Source: Rubinisphaera margarita
Lineage (GTDB): Bacteria; Planctomycetota; Planctomycetia; Planctomycetales; Planctomycetaceae
DNA: 64,000 bases
NCBI RefSeq assembly: GCF_022267515.1
Contig: NZ_JAKFGB010000005.1
Coordinates: forward strand, 1 to 64,000
Direction of reading: 5' to 3'
Shown here piece after piece: positions 46,134 to 59,554 of this stretch. Numbering within the stretch: position 1 is the first letter of the stretch; every line of letters starts with the position of its first letter. The notes under the pieces were generated by a model, which made no database searches, was not told the DNA's origin, and worked only from the letters and a program-made list of their open reading frames with translations. Both the position numbers and the translations under genes were made by a program.

Positions 46134-49100
46134 ATGTCTGCCTTTTTTCGGTTCCTGCCGTCCTCGAAGACCACTCGACGCCTTCGGCAAAGAGTCTCGG
46201 CCGTTATGTCTGGGCACCACTGCGTGGAGGCCCTCGAACTGCGGCTGCTGATGGACGCCCGGTTCACGTGGATCGATCTGGACGGCGGGGCCTGGCAGAC
46301 GACGACCAACTGGCAACGCGTTCTCGGGCAGTCGACGTCGGGATATCCATCGACGAGCGGTGATATCGCAACCTTTGAAGTCGAGAATCGAGCACAGACG
46401 ATCTTCTTCAATCGGAATGAATCGATTCCGATCGTCCAGGTGGTTGAAGGTCAGCCGACGTTCGATCTGAATGGCTACACATTGAGGCTCGTTGGATTGC
46501 CGGGAGGGCTTGTTGTCTCGAGCGACCGAACTCCCGAGTACACGCCCCGCATGGGGGTCGACGTTCCCAAGGCTTCGATCGTGGATGGTACGGTCGTCGC
46601 GAGTTCGGTCTTCGTGGGGGGACTCGCTCGCGAGTCTCGTCCTCCTTCACCCGATGATGCAGAACTGACGGTCGGAGCCGGCGGGATTCTTCAGGTGGGA
46701 CAGTTCGGCATGCAGGTCGGGTACACTTCGAACGGAACGACCTGGGGGACGGGAACGGTTCGCATCAATGGCGGCGGAAAGATCATCCATGATTTTGACT
46801 ACACTGTTAATGTCACCGGCTCAGTGCTGATCAATCATTCCGGCAGCGAATGGAGGGGAGCGGACATCGACTTCCGGCAGGGAGGAAGTTCGCTGTATGT
46901 CGAGAACGGTGGGCGCTTCAGTGGAGGCGTATCGGGTTCCTCCGGCGGAAACAATATCGCCGATACAGTCATCGTTCAGGGGAACGCCAGCTTCAATGGC
47001 TCGCTGTTTTCGGGCGATAATGGCGTCCGGTTCCTGGCCTACAACGGCGCGACCGTGGAAACCAGCTTCGTCAATGTGAGCAGGAGCAACACGGCCGTCC
47101 CTAAGCCGGTCTTTCTCGTGGAAGACCCCGGAACAACCTGGTCGAACCTCGGCAATGTGAGCGTGGGCGGGCGGAACGGATCGGACCAGAATTCCAGCAA
47201 GTACGGCGGCATTCTCGCCATCAACGACGGAGGGCAGGCCACGATTCTGGGAACGCTCAACGTCGGCTTTCAGGGAGAAGTTCATCTGCTCTCGGGAGGC
47301 CTGTCCGTTCAGGGAATTTCTCTTGGAGCGGACACCGTCTTCAACTGGGAAACCGGGCGGCTGACCATTAACGGCGGAACTGTCACGGGGACTTCCGGTT
47401 TCTGGAGACAGGATGCCACCATTCTCAACGGTGGCAAAACGCTGGAACTGCTGGGTGGAGCGACGATCTCCCGGAACGCGCTCACGGTTTCGAACGATTC
47501 AACGGTACGGCTCATCGGAGGGAGCGCCTTCACGACGTCGACCGTCTCGTCTGCGGGGACGATCACCGTGGAAGACTCGACGTTAACCGGAACGATCACG
47601 GCGACCGGCGGCACGCTTGAAGGGCGGGGAACCATTAACGGCCTGGTCCGGATGGATGGCACTTCCCCAGTCACGCTGGCCGTGCGGCAGGGGGCTCTCA
47701 AAACGTACGATCTCGATCTGCACGATCGAACCACGTTCTTTACCGAATTCACGAGCGAAAGAAACGCTCAGCTGCAGGCGACCGGGACCGTCAGACTGGA
47801 TGAAGCCGAGCTGCGATTTCACATTCCGACGCAACGTTCCTTTGGCCGCGGAGAGCAGGTTGTCCTGATTCAGAATGATGGCACGGACGCGATCGTCGGC
47901 AAGTTTCGCTTTCGCGAAGAGGGCGTCTATCGCACGCTGAATGAAGGCAGTCGCTTCATTCACTCCGGACGGGAATGGGAAATCTCCTACCGGGGCGGGG
48001 ATGGTAATGACGTCAGTATCATGGAAGTTCTCCCTCCGGTCGCTTCATCTCTCGTCGGGTTCGTGAATGGCAACTGGTGGATCGCCAGTGCCGATGGCGA
48101 AGGCAACTATTCGAGTCGGATTGCTGCGACCGGCCCGGCCAGCACGTTCCGTCGAGTTGTGCAGGGCGATTTCAATGGCGACGGTCGCGAGGACATCGCC
48201 GTCTGGATGAGCAACCGGGAATGGCGGGTCGGAATCGCCAATGAAAGCGGACAGTTCATCTACACAACGTGGACGACCTGGGCCAGCTCGGAGATCAAAG
48301 AGATTCACGTCGGTGACTTCAACAACGATGGTCGGGATGACATCATCGGGTTGTTCAAGAACGAGAATCGCGGCCGCTGGTGGGTCGCCATCTCTGAGGG
48401 CGACAAGTTCGTGAACCGTCACTGGGGGGATCACGGTAACTACAATGGCATCCACACCGTGCTGGTCGGCAACTTCGATGGCGTGAAGGGGGATGACCTC
48501 TCCATCGTGGCCACGTCCGGCCTTGTCTGGATGGCCAAAACCAGCAACACCCGCTTTCAGTATCTGGAGTCGCATCGCTGGAACCTTACCAACGGGTTCC
48601 ACTTCGCCCAGGTGGGCAACTTCAACGGCGACACTCGCGACGACATTCTCGCGGTCTTCGGAAACGGCGTGACACGGAGCGTGTACGTCGCCAAGTCATT
48701 AGGACCTGCGGAGGGCTTCTACAGCAGCAAATGGACGGAGCTGACCGTGACACAATCGCTCGACGCCGTGGTCGTGGGCGACTTCGATGGCGACGGCCGC
48801 TCCAATGTCGCCCTGCTGCTGAATGGAACGAAGCTCTGGTGCGGCCGCTCGAACGGGCAGCGATTTGCGATGGAACACTGGTTGAACTGGACAGCTGTGT
48901 CTGAAGGATTCGAGAGTATCGCCGTTGGCGACAGCAATGCCGACGGACTGGCCGATATCATTGCCCGGGTTCCGAACGGGACCTGGTATTCGGCTCAGTC
49001 GACCGGATCGTCCTTTGTGAATCGAAACCTCGTGCAATGGTCGGCCACAGCCGACTGGCAGTACGTTCGAGTTGGTCAGTTCACCACGCCAGCTCCTCGA

Positions 49101-49307
49101 TCGAGCGGAGCGGCCGTTTCCGAGGATCAGAACCTGGCAGCCACTGCTCGCCGCTGGATGGATCTCTCGGCACAGCCGCTTCCGAATCCTGCCGGAGAGC
49201 AGCATAAGGTTCTTCCCCAACTGCCAGCCGGCGAAGCGTTCGGGGCCTCCTTTGACGACTTCGGCAGCGGCGATCTGCTTGAATATCTTGCCCGACTGGC
49301 TTTGTAA
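46134..49307 (+). CDS. Large surface protein with LEPR-type motif and FG-GAP repeats
   Basis: A 1,057-residue exported protein. ATG 46134 follows GAGG nine bases upstream. Residues 33-43 (ALELRLLMDAR) match the LEPRxLL-like motif near the N-terminus of giant planctomycete surface proteins, which probably marks them for a particular export route. The N-terminal basic region is short and lacks a typical signal peptide. Residues about 50-600 are beta-rich, with repeated G-x-x-x-V-x-G-G segments like autotransporter or pectate-lyase-type helices. From about 640 onward there are six FG-GAP/VCBS-like calcium repeats (GDFNGDGREDIAVW, GDFNNDGRDDIIGLF, GNFNGDTRDDILAVF and similar). Such proteins bind glycans or other cells. 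No catalytic motif is seen. Confidence 0.85.
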   Translation: MSAFFRFLPSSKTTRRLRQRVSAVMSGHHCVEALELRLLMDARFTWIDLDGGAWQTTTNWQRVLGQSTSGYPSTSGDIATFEVENRAQTIFFNRNESIPIVQVVEGQPTFDLNGYTLRLVGLPGGLVVSSDRTPEYTPRMGVDVPKASIVDGTVVASSVFVGGLARESRPPSPDDAELTVGAGGILQVGQFGMQVGYTSNGTTWGTGTVRINGGGKIIHDFDYTVNVTGSVLINHSGSEWRGADIDFRQGGSSLYVENGGRFSGGVSGSSGGNNIADTVIVQGNASFNGSLFSGDNGVRFLAYNGATVETSFVNVSRSNTAVPKPVFLVEDPGTTWSNLGNVSVGGRNGSDQNSSKYGGILAINDGGQATILGTLNVGFQGEVHLLSGGLSVQGISLGADTVFNWETGRLTINGGTVTGTSGFWRQDATILNGGKTLELLGGATISRNALTVSNDSTVRLIGGSAFTTSTVSSAGTITVEDSTLTGTITATGGTLEGRGTINGLVRMDGTSPVTLAVRQGALKTYDLDLHDRTTFFTEFTSERNAQLQATGTVRLDEAELRFHIPTQRSFGRGEQVVLIQNDGTDAIVGKFRFREEGVYRTLNEGSRFIHSGREWEISYRGGDGNDVSIMEVLPPVASSLVGFVNGNWWIASADGEGNYSSRIAATGPASTFRRVVQGDFNGDGREDIAVWMSNREWRVGIANESGQFIYTTWTTWASSEIKEIHVGDFNNDGRDDIIGLFKNENRGRWWVAISEGDKFVNRHWGDHGNYNGIHTVLVGNFDGVKGDDLSIVATSGLVWMAKTSNTRFQYLESHRWNLTNGFHFAQVGNFNGDTRDDILAVFGNGVTRSVYVAKSLGPAEGFYSSKWTELTVTQSLDAVVVGDFDGDGRSNVALLLNGTKLWCGRSNGQRFAMEHWLNWTAVSEGFESIAVGDSNADGLADIIARVPNGTWYSAQSTGSSFVNRNLVQWSATADWQYVRVGQFTTPAPRSSGAAVSEDQNLAATARRWMDLSAQPLPNPAGEQHKVLPQLPAGEAFGASFDDFGSGDLLEYLARLAL

Positions 49308-49396
49308 CGGGAACGCGGATGATTGACCTCGCGGGCGAACGCATCAATACTCGGTGACATGTCATCGCATTCCCCGTCCCCTGAAAAGGAGCCGAG

Positions 49397-50932
<1,536 letters not shown>

Positions 50933-50967
50933 TAGTGATTTCACTCTCGAGAAATCTCACGGCTCAG

Positions 50968-51096
50968 AAGTCCCCTCGCCCCCCCTGGGCAGAGGGTTAG
51001 GGGGAGGGGAAAATGCGGGGGCCATGCTTCTCAGGCCGTTGATTTCAGCATGAACACATGCGTCGCTGGTTGATCGCCTTCTCACCCGATTCGGGC
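50968..51096 (+). repeat. Family B intergenic repeat
   Basis: Blocks AAGTCCCCTCGCCCCCCC, GGGGGAGGGGAAAATGCGG, CAGGCCGTTGATTTCAGCAT and GCGTCGCTGGTTGATCGCC occur in the same order as at 26934-27094. The left half matches the inverted copy at 2032-2105. Confidence 0.78.
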
Positions 51097-51525
51097 CTGT
51101 TGCGTCTGGCGGGGGGCTGTAGCAACCGCCACAACCGGTTCCTTCAGCCTGATTCTGCTGCACAATCCGCACTCCCCGAACCGGTGCTCCCCAAAATCAA
51201 CGCCTGAATGTTGCTTTTTCGCGACACGCTTTCCAGACGCGTGCTAGGTTTGAACTGAGATTGTGCTTGTTCGGCTCAGTCGTCGCGATCCGTGAAGTGG
51301 AGGGGCCAACCTCCGCAATGTCCGGAGGCGACAGGTTCGAACAATACGAAGCGGGGATGTGTGTGCCCTTTTATGCCGGATGTTGATCGGGAGGATCGAC
51401 GGGAGCCCGGTGTACCTCGCTTCTCGCGATATGTGCTCTGCACGGACGCCATAGCAGCGAAACGGGGGCAGGTCATGGAGGCCGCCCCCGGTCGTTGAAT
51501 TCTAACAGACAGCCGCAGTGGACTT
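51097..51525. other. Leader region upstream of ftsK with two hairpins
   Basis: About 430 bases with no gene. Two clear inverted repeats lie in it: CCTCCG / CGGAGG (51310-51328) and CGGGGGC / GCCCCCG (51463-51490). The second lies 36 bases before the ftsK start and has no T-tract. A T-loop-like GTTCGAAC (51334-51341) exists, but there is no tRNA fold around it. It could be a structured leader or a small RNA; I cannot name one. Confidence 0.45.
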
Positions 51526-53886
<2,361 letters not shown>

Positions 53887-53998
53887 ACGGTGATGCATCC
53901 GTTCTCGAGTGCGACAAAAATGCTGTCGCTCTGGCTGGCGATATCCGATACAGTGCAGACGCCTCGCACATCATGTCGCTCGATGACGTCTGCACAAC

Positions 53999-54778
53999 AT
54001 GTCGCAATCTTTGCTTGTACTGTCCGATCTGGACGGCTGCCTGCTCGATCACCATACCTACAGCTATGCTCCCGCTGTTCCCCTGCTGGAACGATTGCGG
54101 GCGGCCTCAATTCCGGTTGTTCTCTGCTCCAGTAAAACCGAAGCCGAGATGCGTCCGCTGGCGGAAGAGATGGAGGCCAGTCCGACGATCATCTGTGAAA
54201 ACGGCGGCGTCATCTGCTGGGAGAAAGATGGCGAACGGACCGTCCTCGGCGTCGATCGTCAGCAGATTCTCGATGTTCTGACGGACTGCAAAAGCCGCTT
54301 TCAATTCGAGTCATTCCGCGATCTCGGTGTCGAAGGAATCGCTCGTGTTACAGGGCTCCCCGAAGATCGAGCCGAACGGGCTGCCTCGCGGCATTGCACC
54401 GAACCGTTGCTCTGGCACGATGACGACAGCCGGATCGAAGGGTTTCGAACAGCACTGACTTCGCATGGCCTGCAACTCACACGCGGCGGCCGCTTCTGGC
54501 ATGTCGCCGGGCCGACGGACAAGGGCAAAGCGGCTGCTGTCGTGATTGATCGGCATCGAGCCGAACGTGACGACGAACTGATCTCGATCGGACTGGGAGA
54601 CAGTCCCATCGACGAATCGCTGCTGCTTGCTTCAGACATTGCCGTGGTCATCCCGGCTTTCGACGGTTCTGTCCGGCTGGAGTTTCCGCATCGCCGCCGT
54701 ATCGTGGCTCCACAACCCGGGCCGGACGGATGGGCCAGTTCCATGAGTTCACTTCTCGATGAATACGATATTCGCTGA
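53999..54778 (+). CDS. HAD-IIB phosphatase, glucosyl/mannosyl-3-phosphoglycerate phosphatase-like
   Basis: A 259-residue cytosolic HAD phosphatase with motif I DLDGCLLD (10-17), motif II LCSSK near 42-46, CENGGVI (66-72) as in the MPGP family, and motif III/IV GLGDSPIDESLL near 197-208. The family removes the phosphate from mannosyl- or glucosyl-3-phosphoglycerate, giving the osmolyte mannosyl- or glucosylglycerate. The synthase gene follows after 60 bases on the same strand. Because the GH13 phosphorylase behind them points to glucosylglycerate, the glucosyl form is more likely. Confidence 0.85.
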   Translation: MSQSLLVLSDLDGCLLDHHTYSYAPAVPLLERLRAASIPVVLCSSKTEAEMRPLAEEMEASPTIICENGGVICWEKDGERTVLGVDRQQILDVLTDCKSRFQFESFRDLGVEGIARVTGLPEDRAERAASRHCTEPLLWHDDDSRIEGFRTALTSHGLQLTRGGRFWHVAGPTDKGKAAAVVIDRHRAERDDELISIGLGDSPIDESLLLASDIAVVIPAFDGSVRLEFPHRRRIVAPQPGPDGWASSMSSLLDEYDIR

Positions 54779-54838
54779 CGGTCAGTCAGCGTTTGACTCC
54801 AACGTGATGACAACACCCCTGATGTAGGACAACTGACG

Positions 54839-56056
54839 ATGGCTGATTTCGCACAGAATGGAATCATCGGAACGCTGCACAATCTGCGGTATCGCACGAC
54901 CGAGGAACTGGATCACGATCTGAAGGAGTTCGGTCGCGATCGTCCGATGGCGCTGGTGCTGCCCTGCCTGTTCTCTGAACTTGAAGGTCCGGCTCTTGGA
55001 GCCATCGTCGATAAGCTCTGCGAAGTTCCGTATCTCGAAGAGATCATTATCGGACTCGATCGAGCCGATGCCTCGCAGTACGAACAGGCACAAAAGTTCT
55101 TCGATCGACTTCCGCAACGAAAGGTGATCCTCTGGAACGACGGGCCACGGCTGATGAACGTGAATGCCCGGCTGGACGAACTCGGACTCGCTCCGAAGGA
55201 ACCGGGCAAAGGCCGCAATGTCTGGTACTGTCTCGGCTATTTCCTGGCGGCTGGTCGTTGCCAGGCGGTCGGACTGCACGACTGCGACATTCTCACGTAC
55301 GAACGCGACATGCTCGCCCGGCTGCTCTATCCGATCGTGCATCCGTCATTCAACTACGTCTTCTGCAAGGGCTATTACTATCGCGCAGCCGGTGGGAAGC
55401 TGAATGGCCGGGTCGTGCGCCTGCTCGTCACGCCGCTGCTCCGGGCGCTGCAGTTGACCATTGGGCAGAATGATTATCTCGACTACATGGGGAGCTTCCG
55501 CTACCCGCTGGCCGGCGAATTCTCGATGCGAGCCGAGGTCGTGCCGTCATTGCGAATTCCGTCCGACTGGGGACTCGAGATCGGGACCCTGTCGGAAATG
55601 TATCGCAACTACTCGCACCATCGAATCTGCCAGGTCGACATCGCCGATGCTTACGACCACAAGCATCAGCCGGTCTCTCCGGACAACCCTCAAGGCGGCC
55701 TGCACCGGATGTCGGTCGACATCTGCAAGGCGTTGATCCGCAAGCTCGCCGTGAACGGCAAGGTCTTCTCACCGGAAGTCTTCCGCACGCTGAAGGCAAG
55801 CTATTATCGAGCCGCTCTCGATATGATCGACCATTACTGCAACGACGCCACGATGAGCGGTCTCACACTGGACCGTCACACGGAAGAAGCGACCGTGGAA
55901 CTTTTCAGCCAGGCCCTGATGAACGCCGGCGAACAGTTCCTGAGAGATCCGCACAGTGCCCCGTTCATTCCGAACTGGGCTCGAGTTGTGAGTGCGTGTC
56001 CGGATATTTTCGAGATGATCACCGACGCCGTGAACGAAGACAACGCCGCCGCGTGA
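54839..56056 (+). CDS. GT-A glycosyltransferase, glucosyl-3-phosphoglycerate synthase-like
   Basis: A 405-residue cytosolic enzyme of the GT81/GT78-like group that transfers a hexose from a nucleotide sugar to 3-phosphoglycerate. LPCLFSELEGPAL near 41-53 is the usual opening block, DCD at 148-150 is the metal-binding DxD, and GLEIGTLSEMYRN (about 248-260) matches the conserved G-x-E-I-G segment. It is translated from an ATG 60 bases after the phosphatase stop, so the two form a synthesis pair. The next gene, on the other strand, is a GH13_18-type phosphorylase. Whether glucose or mannose is transferred cannot be read from the sequence alone; the context favours glucose. Confidence 0.83.
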   Translation: MADFAQNGIIGTLHNLRYRTTEELDHDLKEFGRDRPMALVLPCLFSELEGPALGAIVDKLCEVPYLEEIIIGLDRADASQYEQAQKFFDRLPQRKVILWNDGPRLMNVNARLDELGLAPKEPGKGRNVWYCLGYFLAAGRCQAVGLHDCDILTYERDMLARLLYPIVHPSFNYVFCKGYYYRAAGGKLNGRVVRLLVTPLLRALQLTIGQNDYLDYMGSFRYPLAGEFSMRAEVVPSLRIPSDWGLEIGTLSEMYRNYSHHRICQVDIADAYDHKHQPVSPDNPQGGLHRMSVDICKALIRKLAVNGKVFSPEVFRTLKASYYRAALDMIDHYCNDATMSGLTLDRHTEEATVELFSQALMNAGEQFLRDPHSAPFIPNWARVVSACPDIFEMITDAVNEDNAAA

Positions 56057-56112
56057 GTCCACGCCCGTGGTGGTGGCATCCTGAACCAGCGGCGCTCATT
56101 GGGGAAGTATCG

Positions 56113-56190
56113 GTCTACGAAGCGCGCCGTACGCGTTTCCCCCTCACCCTGACCCTCTTCCCCCCGGACACTGCGGACGGGCCACCCAGG
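56113..56190 (-). repeat. Family B intergenic repeat, partial inverted copy
   Basis: CGTTTCCCCCTCACCCTGAC followed by CCTCTTCCCCCC resembles the inverted block at 2050-2090. It fills most of the gap between the convergent synthase and phosphorylase genes. Confidence 0.6.
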
Positions 56191-56275
56191 TGACTCAGCT
56201 TTCTGGACGTTCTGTGCTGGGGGACGGTTTCGCCTGCCACGTCTGCCTAACTCTCACCGCTACGAGAGGGCTACT

Positions 56276-58012
56276 CTACTTGTCCGTCGGTCGGTTCGTG
56301 ATCCACACCGTCTGGTACGGCGCGAATGCGATCGTTCCCATCTTGTCGTTGAGGCGGCGGCCGGAGATGAGGTCGTGCCAGGTGTCGGTCGCGATCAGGT
56401 TCAACTGAGACAGCTGCAGCGTGTGGCGTTTGGCGGAGAGGTTCGAGACGCAGAAAATGCTCTGCTGCCGGTCCATGCTCTGTCGCCAGAAGCCAAAGAA
56501 GTGCGACTTCAGATGCAGCGTGAACTGGGTTGCGTTCGGGTGAAACGCGGGCTGCTCGCTGCGAATCCGAATCCGTCTGACGAGTTCACGGAAGACTCGA
56601 GCCGTGGCTGATGATTCGTCGTCCAGCTTCGTTTGAAGTTCGGGGTAGGCGATCTGTTTGCGGTTGATCGACCGCGCCCGCCCGGTGCGTTCCACCCCTT
56701 CATGATCGTTCGGCGTTGCCAGTAAACTGTGGATGTAGAAAGCCGGGATCCCTTCGAGGGACATCATCACTGTCTGCGAGCAGATGAAGCGGTCCACCTG
56801 ATAATCGTCGGGGCCGTCGTTCGTTTCCTTGAGAGCATCGAAGAGCGACGTGTTGACCTCGTAAATCTTTTCGCTGCCGTCCGAGAGCCGACGCGTTGAG
56901 AAGAGTCCTCCGCTGCGACGAATCGTTTCGACCATCTCCTGCTGTTCCAGGTCGGTCAGCAGCCCTTCGGCCGGTCGCATGCCAATGCCATCGTGCGACG
57001 CCGTGAAATTGAGATACGTGCAGCCGATCGGGGCAGGGGGCATGCTCATCATCCACGTTTTCAGGTGCTTCGACGTCCCGGCCAGCAATGCGTGCAGCAC
57101 CAGAGGAGCGAGGCTGAAGTTGTAGATCATGTGGGCTTCGTTGGAGTTGCCGAAGTAGGTCAGATTCTCCCGGTTCGGCACGTTGGTCTCGGTGATGAGC
57201 ACGGTGCCGGGCGCGAAATAGTCGACGATCGTTCGCAGCAGCCGAACGACTTCGTGCGTCTGTTGAAGATGAATGCAGGAGGTGCCGATCTCTTTCCAGA
57301 GATAGCCGATCGCATCGAGCCGAATGATCTGCACGCCGGCGTCGAGATACCGGCGAATAATCTGCAGGAATTCGAGCAGCACGTCCGGATTGCGGAAGTT
57401 CACATCGATCTGATCGTGGCTGAACGTGCACCAGACCGACTTGAGCCCGTCGGCCGTCTGCACGGTCCGCAGCAGAGGACTGGCTCGGGGCCGAACGACA
57501 TCGGTCAGATCTTCTTCCTGGTCGACGGTGATGAAGTAGTCCCTGCCGGGCGATTTCCCTTCCAGAAAGTTCTGGAACCATTCGCTTTCTGCCGACGTGT
57601 GATTGATGACCAGATCGGCCATAAGGCGATATCGGTCCGCGATTCGAGAGACGTCGTTCCAGTCGCCCAGATCTGGATTGATCTGCAGGTAATCAATCAC
57701 CGAGAAGCCGTCGTCGGAACTGAATGGACAGAAGGGAAGAATGTGCACCGACGAAACGGCGTCGCCGACCCGTCGCTCCAGAAACTGATCCAGCGTCGAT
57801 AACGGTGATTCGCCCGGCTGGGTCAGTGTGTCGCCGTAAGTGATGATGACCGAATCGCGCTCACTCCAGGAACTTCCCGGAGCGGGAGGAGTCTGCGGCG
57901 CCGGGAAGATCTCGAAGATCCGGGAGACAAGACTCGCCGAGGCTTCATTCGGGTAGATGAACTGGAGGTGGTTCTGGAGTCGTTCTCGAAGGATCGCTTC
58001 GGTGTCGGACAT
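56276..58012 (-). CDS. GH13_18 phosphorylase, probable glucosylglycerate phosphorylase
   Basis: A 578-residue cytosolic enzyme of the sucrose phosphorylase group (GH13_18). ATG 58012 is chosen because upstream residues are unlike the family. Catalytic residues are in place: nucleophile D233 in RLDAIGYLW, acid/base E275 in ITETNVP, and D341 in TASHDGIGMRPAEG. HILPFCPFSSDDGFSVIDY (90-108) is a family hallmark. Group members release glucose 1-phosphate from sucrose, glucosylglycerol or glucosylglycerate. The convergent synthase and phosphatase for glucosylglycerate next door make glucosylglycerate phosphorylase most likely. This would let the cell recycle its osmolyte when stress falls. Confidence 0.82.
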   Translation of the reverse strand: MSDTEAILRERLQNHLQFIYPNEASASLVSRIFEIFPAPQTPPAPGSSWSERDSVIITYGDTLTQPGESPLSTLDQFLERRVGDAVSSVHILPFCPFSSDDGFSVIDYLQINPDLGDWNDVSRIADRYRLMADLVINHTSAESEWFQNFLEGKSPGRDYFITVDQEEDLTDVVRPRASPLLRTVQTADGLKSVWCTFSHDQIDVNFRNPDVLLEFLQIIRRYLDAGVQIIRLDAIGYLWKEIGTSCIHLQQTHEVVRLLRTIVDYFAPGTVLITETNVPNRENLTYFGNSNEAHMIYNFSLAPLVLHALLAGTSKHLKTWMMSMPPAPIGCTYLNFTASHDGIGMRPAEGLLTDLEQQEMVETIRRSGGLFSTRRLSDGSEKIYEVNTSLFDALKETNDGPDDYQVDRFICSQTVMMSLEGIPAFYIHSLLATPNDHEGVERTGRARSINRKQIAYPELQTKLDDESSATARVFRELVRRIRIRSEQPAFHPNATQFTLHLKSHFFGFWRQSMDRQQSIFCVSNLSAKRHTLQLSQLNLIATDTWHDLISGRRLNDKMGTIAFAPYQTVWITNRPTDK

Positions 58013-58242
58013 GGGACTGGTATCTGTCTCTAAAGAAAAATCACTGTGCAGGCCCTGAAGTTGCAGATCGCGTACCATGTGGGCAACTGTGCCTGCTCCA
58101 GACAATCGTGGTCTCAATTCACCCCCTCTTACGAGGGCAGGGAGCCAGGCAGGCGTGTTGCGAAGCGGCGGGCGGGCACGTTTGGACAGAGCCGCACTGC
58201 CTGCCGGGTGGGCGAGGTCGCGTATTCCTTACGCGATCTGCC

Positions 58243-59373
58243 TCAGTTTGAAGTCGACTCCGGACCGGCTTCGACATCTCGTTCGGCGGCTTCTTCGCGG
58301 CCTTCCTCGATCATGGCATCGGAATCCTGTTTATCGTCGCCTTCCGGTTCGGGCTCGACTCCTTCCTGGCGCTGTAAATGGATATCGGCCACAATCGCGA
58401 AGTGATCTGAGCCCGGCATTCGGTGACGCTGGAAATCCTTCAGCTGGTAGCCTTTGGCCAGAAAGACGTGATCGATGGGATAACGGAACAGCGGGTAGTC
58501 GGCGTGATAGGTGTTCATCAGGCTACGGCCAATCCGTGGATCCTGCAGTCCGCTCACGCGCTGGAAGAGCCGCGTTGTATGCGACCAGGCGACATCGTTG
58601 AAGTCTCCGGTCACGATCCAGTTCTCATCGGGCTCTTCGGCGACTTCATCGGCGACAATCATCAGCTCGGCGTCACGAACGCGACTGTCGCGACGCTTTT
58701 CCCCGGTGCTGTCCTTCAAGCCGGGCGGGGTCGGATGAACGCCGACAATTCGAGCCGTTCCGCCCGGGAACTCGATTGTGGCGAAGATTGAGGCCCGCCG
58801 CTCGGAAACGAGATGGCGAATTTCGTCGTGCTGGACCGGGAGTCGGGTCCAGAGTGCCATTCCGAGTCCCTCGTCACGAACAACGTGACTGTACAAGGTG
58901 AGACGGTCGCTCAACGTCGAAAGGGCTTCATGCCATTCTTCGTCGACTTCGAGAGCGAGCAGGATATCGGGGTCGAGTTCGCGAAGTTCCTCGAGAACGG
59001 CAGGCTTTTCCGGATTCCCGATCTCGAGATTGGCGACGACGATCCGTACAAAATGATCGGGGTCAATCGACTGATCGGCTGTCTCGACCGTGCTCTTCCA
59101 GACCGGCGTATACGGCAGAATGAAATAGAGCTGGAACACGGCGATGCCGCACGCGATCCCGACCATCGTCACGTCGTAATGAGACCAACTGCGGAGCCAG
59201 CCCCGCAGGGCGAGCAGCAACAGGGGAATCACCAACAGCATTAGAATCTGCAGGCGAGGAAAGTCGCAGACCCGCACCCACCATTCGCCGACCGGAAGCT
59301 GGGGTAGAATGGTGAGAAAGGCCAGGAACATCAAGACCGCGGCTGCAATCCAGCCGAAAATGGCAGTGAGCAT
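58243..59373 (-). CDS. Membrane-anchored endonuclease/exonuclease/phosphatase-fold protein
   Basis: A 376-residue protein. The N-terminal about 90 residues hold three hydrophobic segments. Residues about 105-335 are an EEP-fold hydrolase: VANLEIGN near 113-120, VLEELRELDPDILLALEVDEEW with the metal Glu, GVHPTPPG, TGDFND with Asp/Asn, and a C-terminal PGSDHFAIVAD with Asp-His. The tail is acidic and low-complexity (QEGVEPEPEGDDKQD and EEGREEAAERDVEAG). Related enzymes cut phosphodiesters in nucleic acids or phospholipids; the side facing the periplasm is likely but not proven. It is alone on the minus strand. Confidence 0.82.
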   Translation of the reverse strand: MLTAIFGWIAAAVLMFLAFLTILPQLPVGEWWVRVCDFPRLQILMLLVIPLLLLALRGWLRSWSHYDVTMVGIACGIAVFQLYFILPYTPVWKSTVETADQSIDPDHFVRIVVANLEIGNPEKPAVLEELRELDPDILLALEVDEEWHEALSTLSDRLTLYSHVVRDEGLGMALWTRLPVQHDEIRHLVSERRASIFATIEFPGGTARIVGVHPTPPGLKDSTGEKRRDSRVRDAELMIVADEVAEEPDENWIVTGDFNDVAWSHTTRLFQRVSGLQDPRIGRSLMNTYHADYPLFRYPIDHVFLAKGYQLKDFQRHRMPGSDHFAIVADIHLQRQEGVEPEPEGDDKQDSDAMIEEGREEAAERDVEAGPESTSN

Positions 59374-59554
59374 GAATGGGATCTACTGTCGGATTGGAAG
59401 TTAACGGGAGAATGCGACACATGCTCCCCAATCAAAGACGACCCTGCGGGCCGCGTTGACGAAACGCCGGCCCGGATTATCCTGAATCTTTCGCAGGACA
59501 AAACATACGGTCGATAGTCTGATCATATCGCCTTTTTCCAGGAGTGAATAAGCC

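Noticed and set aside
51330..51345. T-loop-like GTTCGAAC, a possible tRNA
   Set aside because: The bases around it cannot form an acceptor stem or a cloverleaf.
51292..51498. 68-codon plus-strand frame before ftsK
   Set aside because: Unusual composition with many Arg and Pro, overlaps two hairpins, and has no ribosome site.
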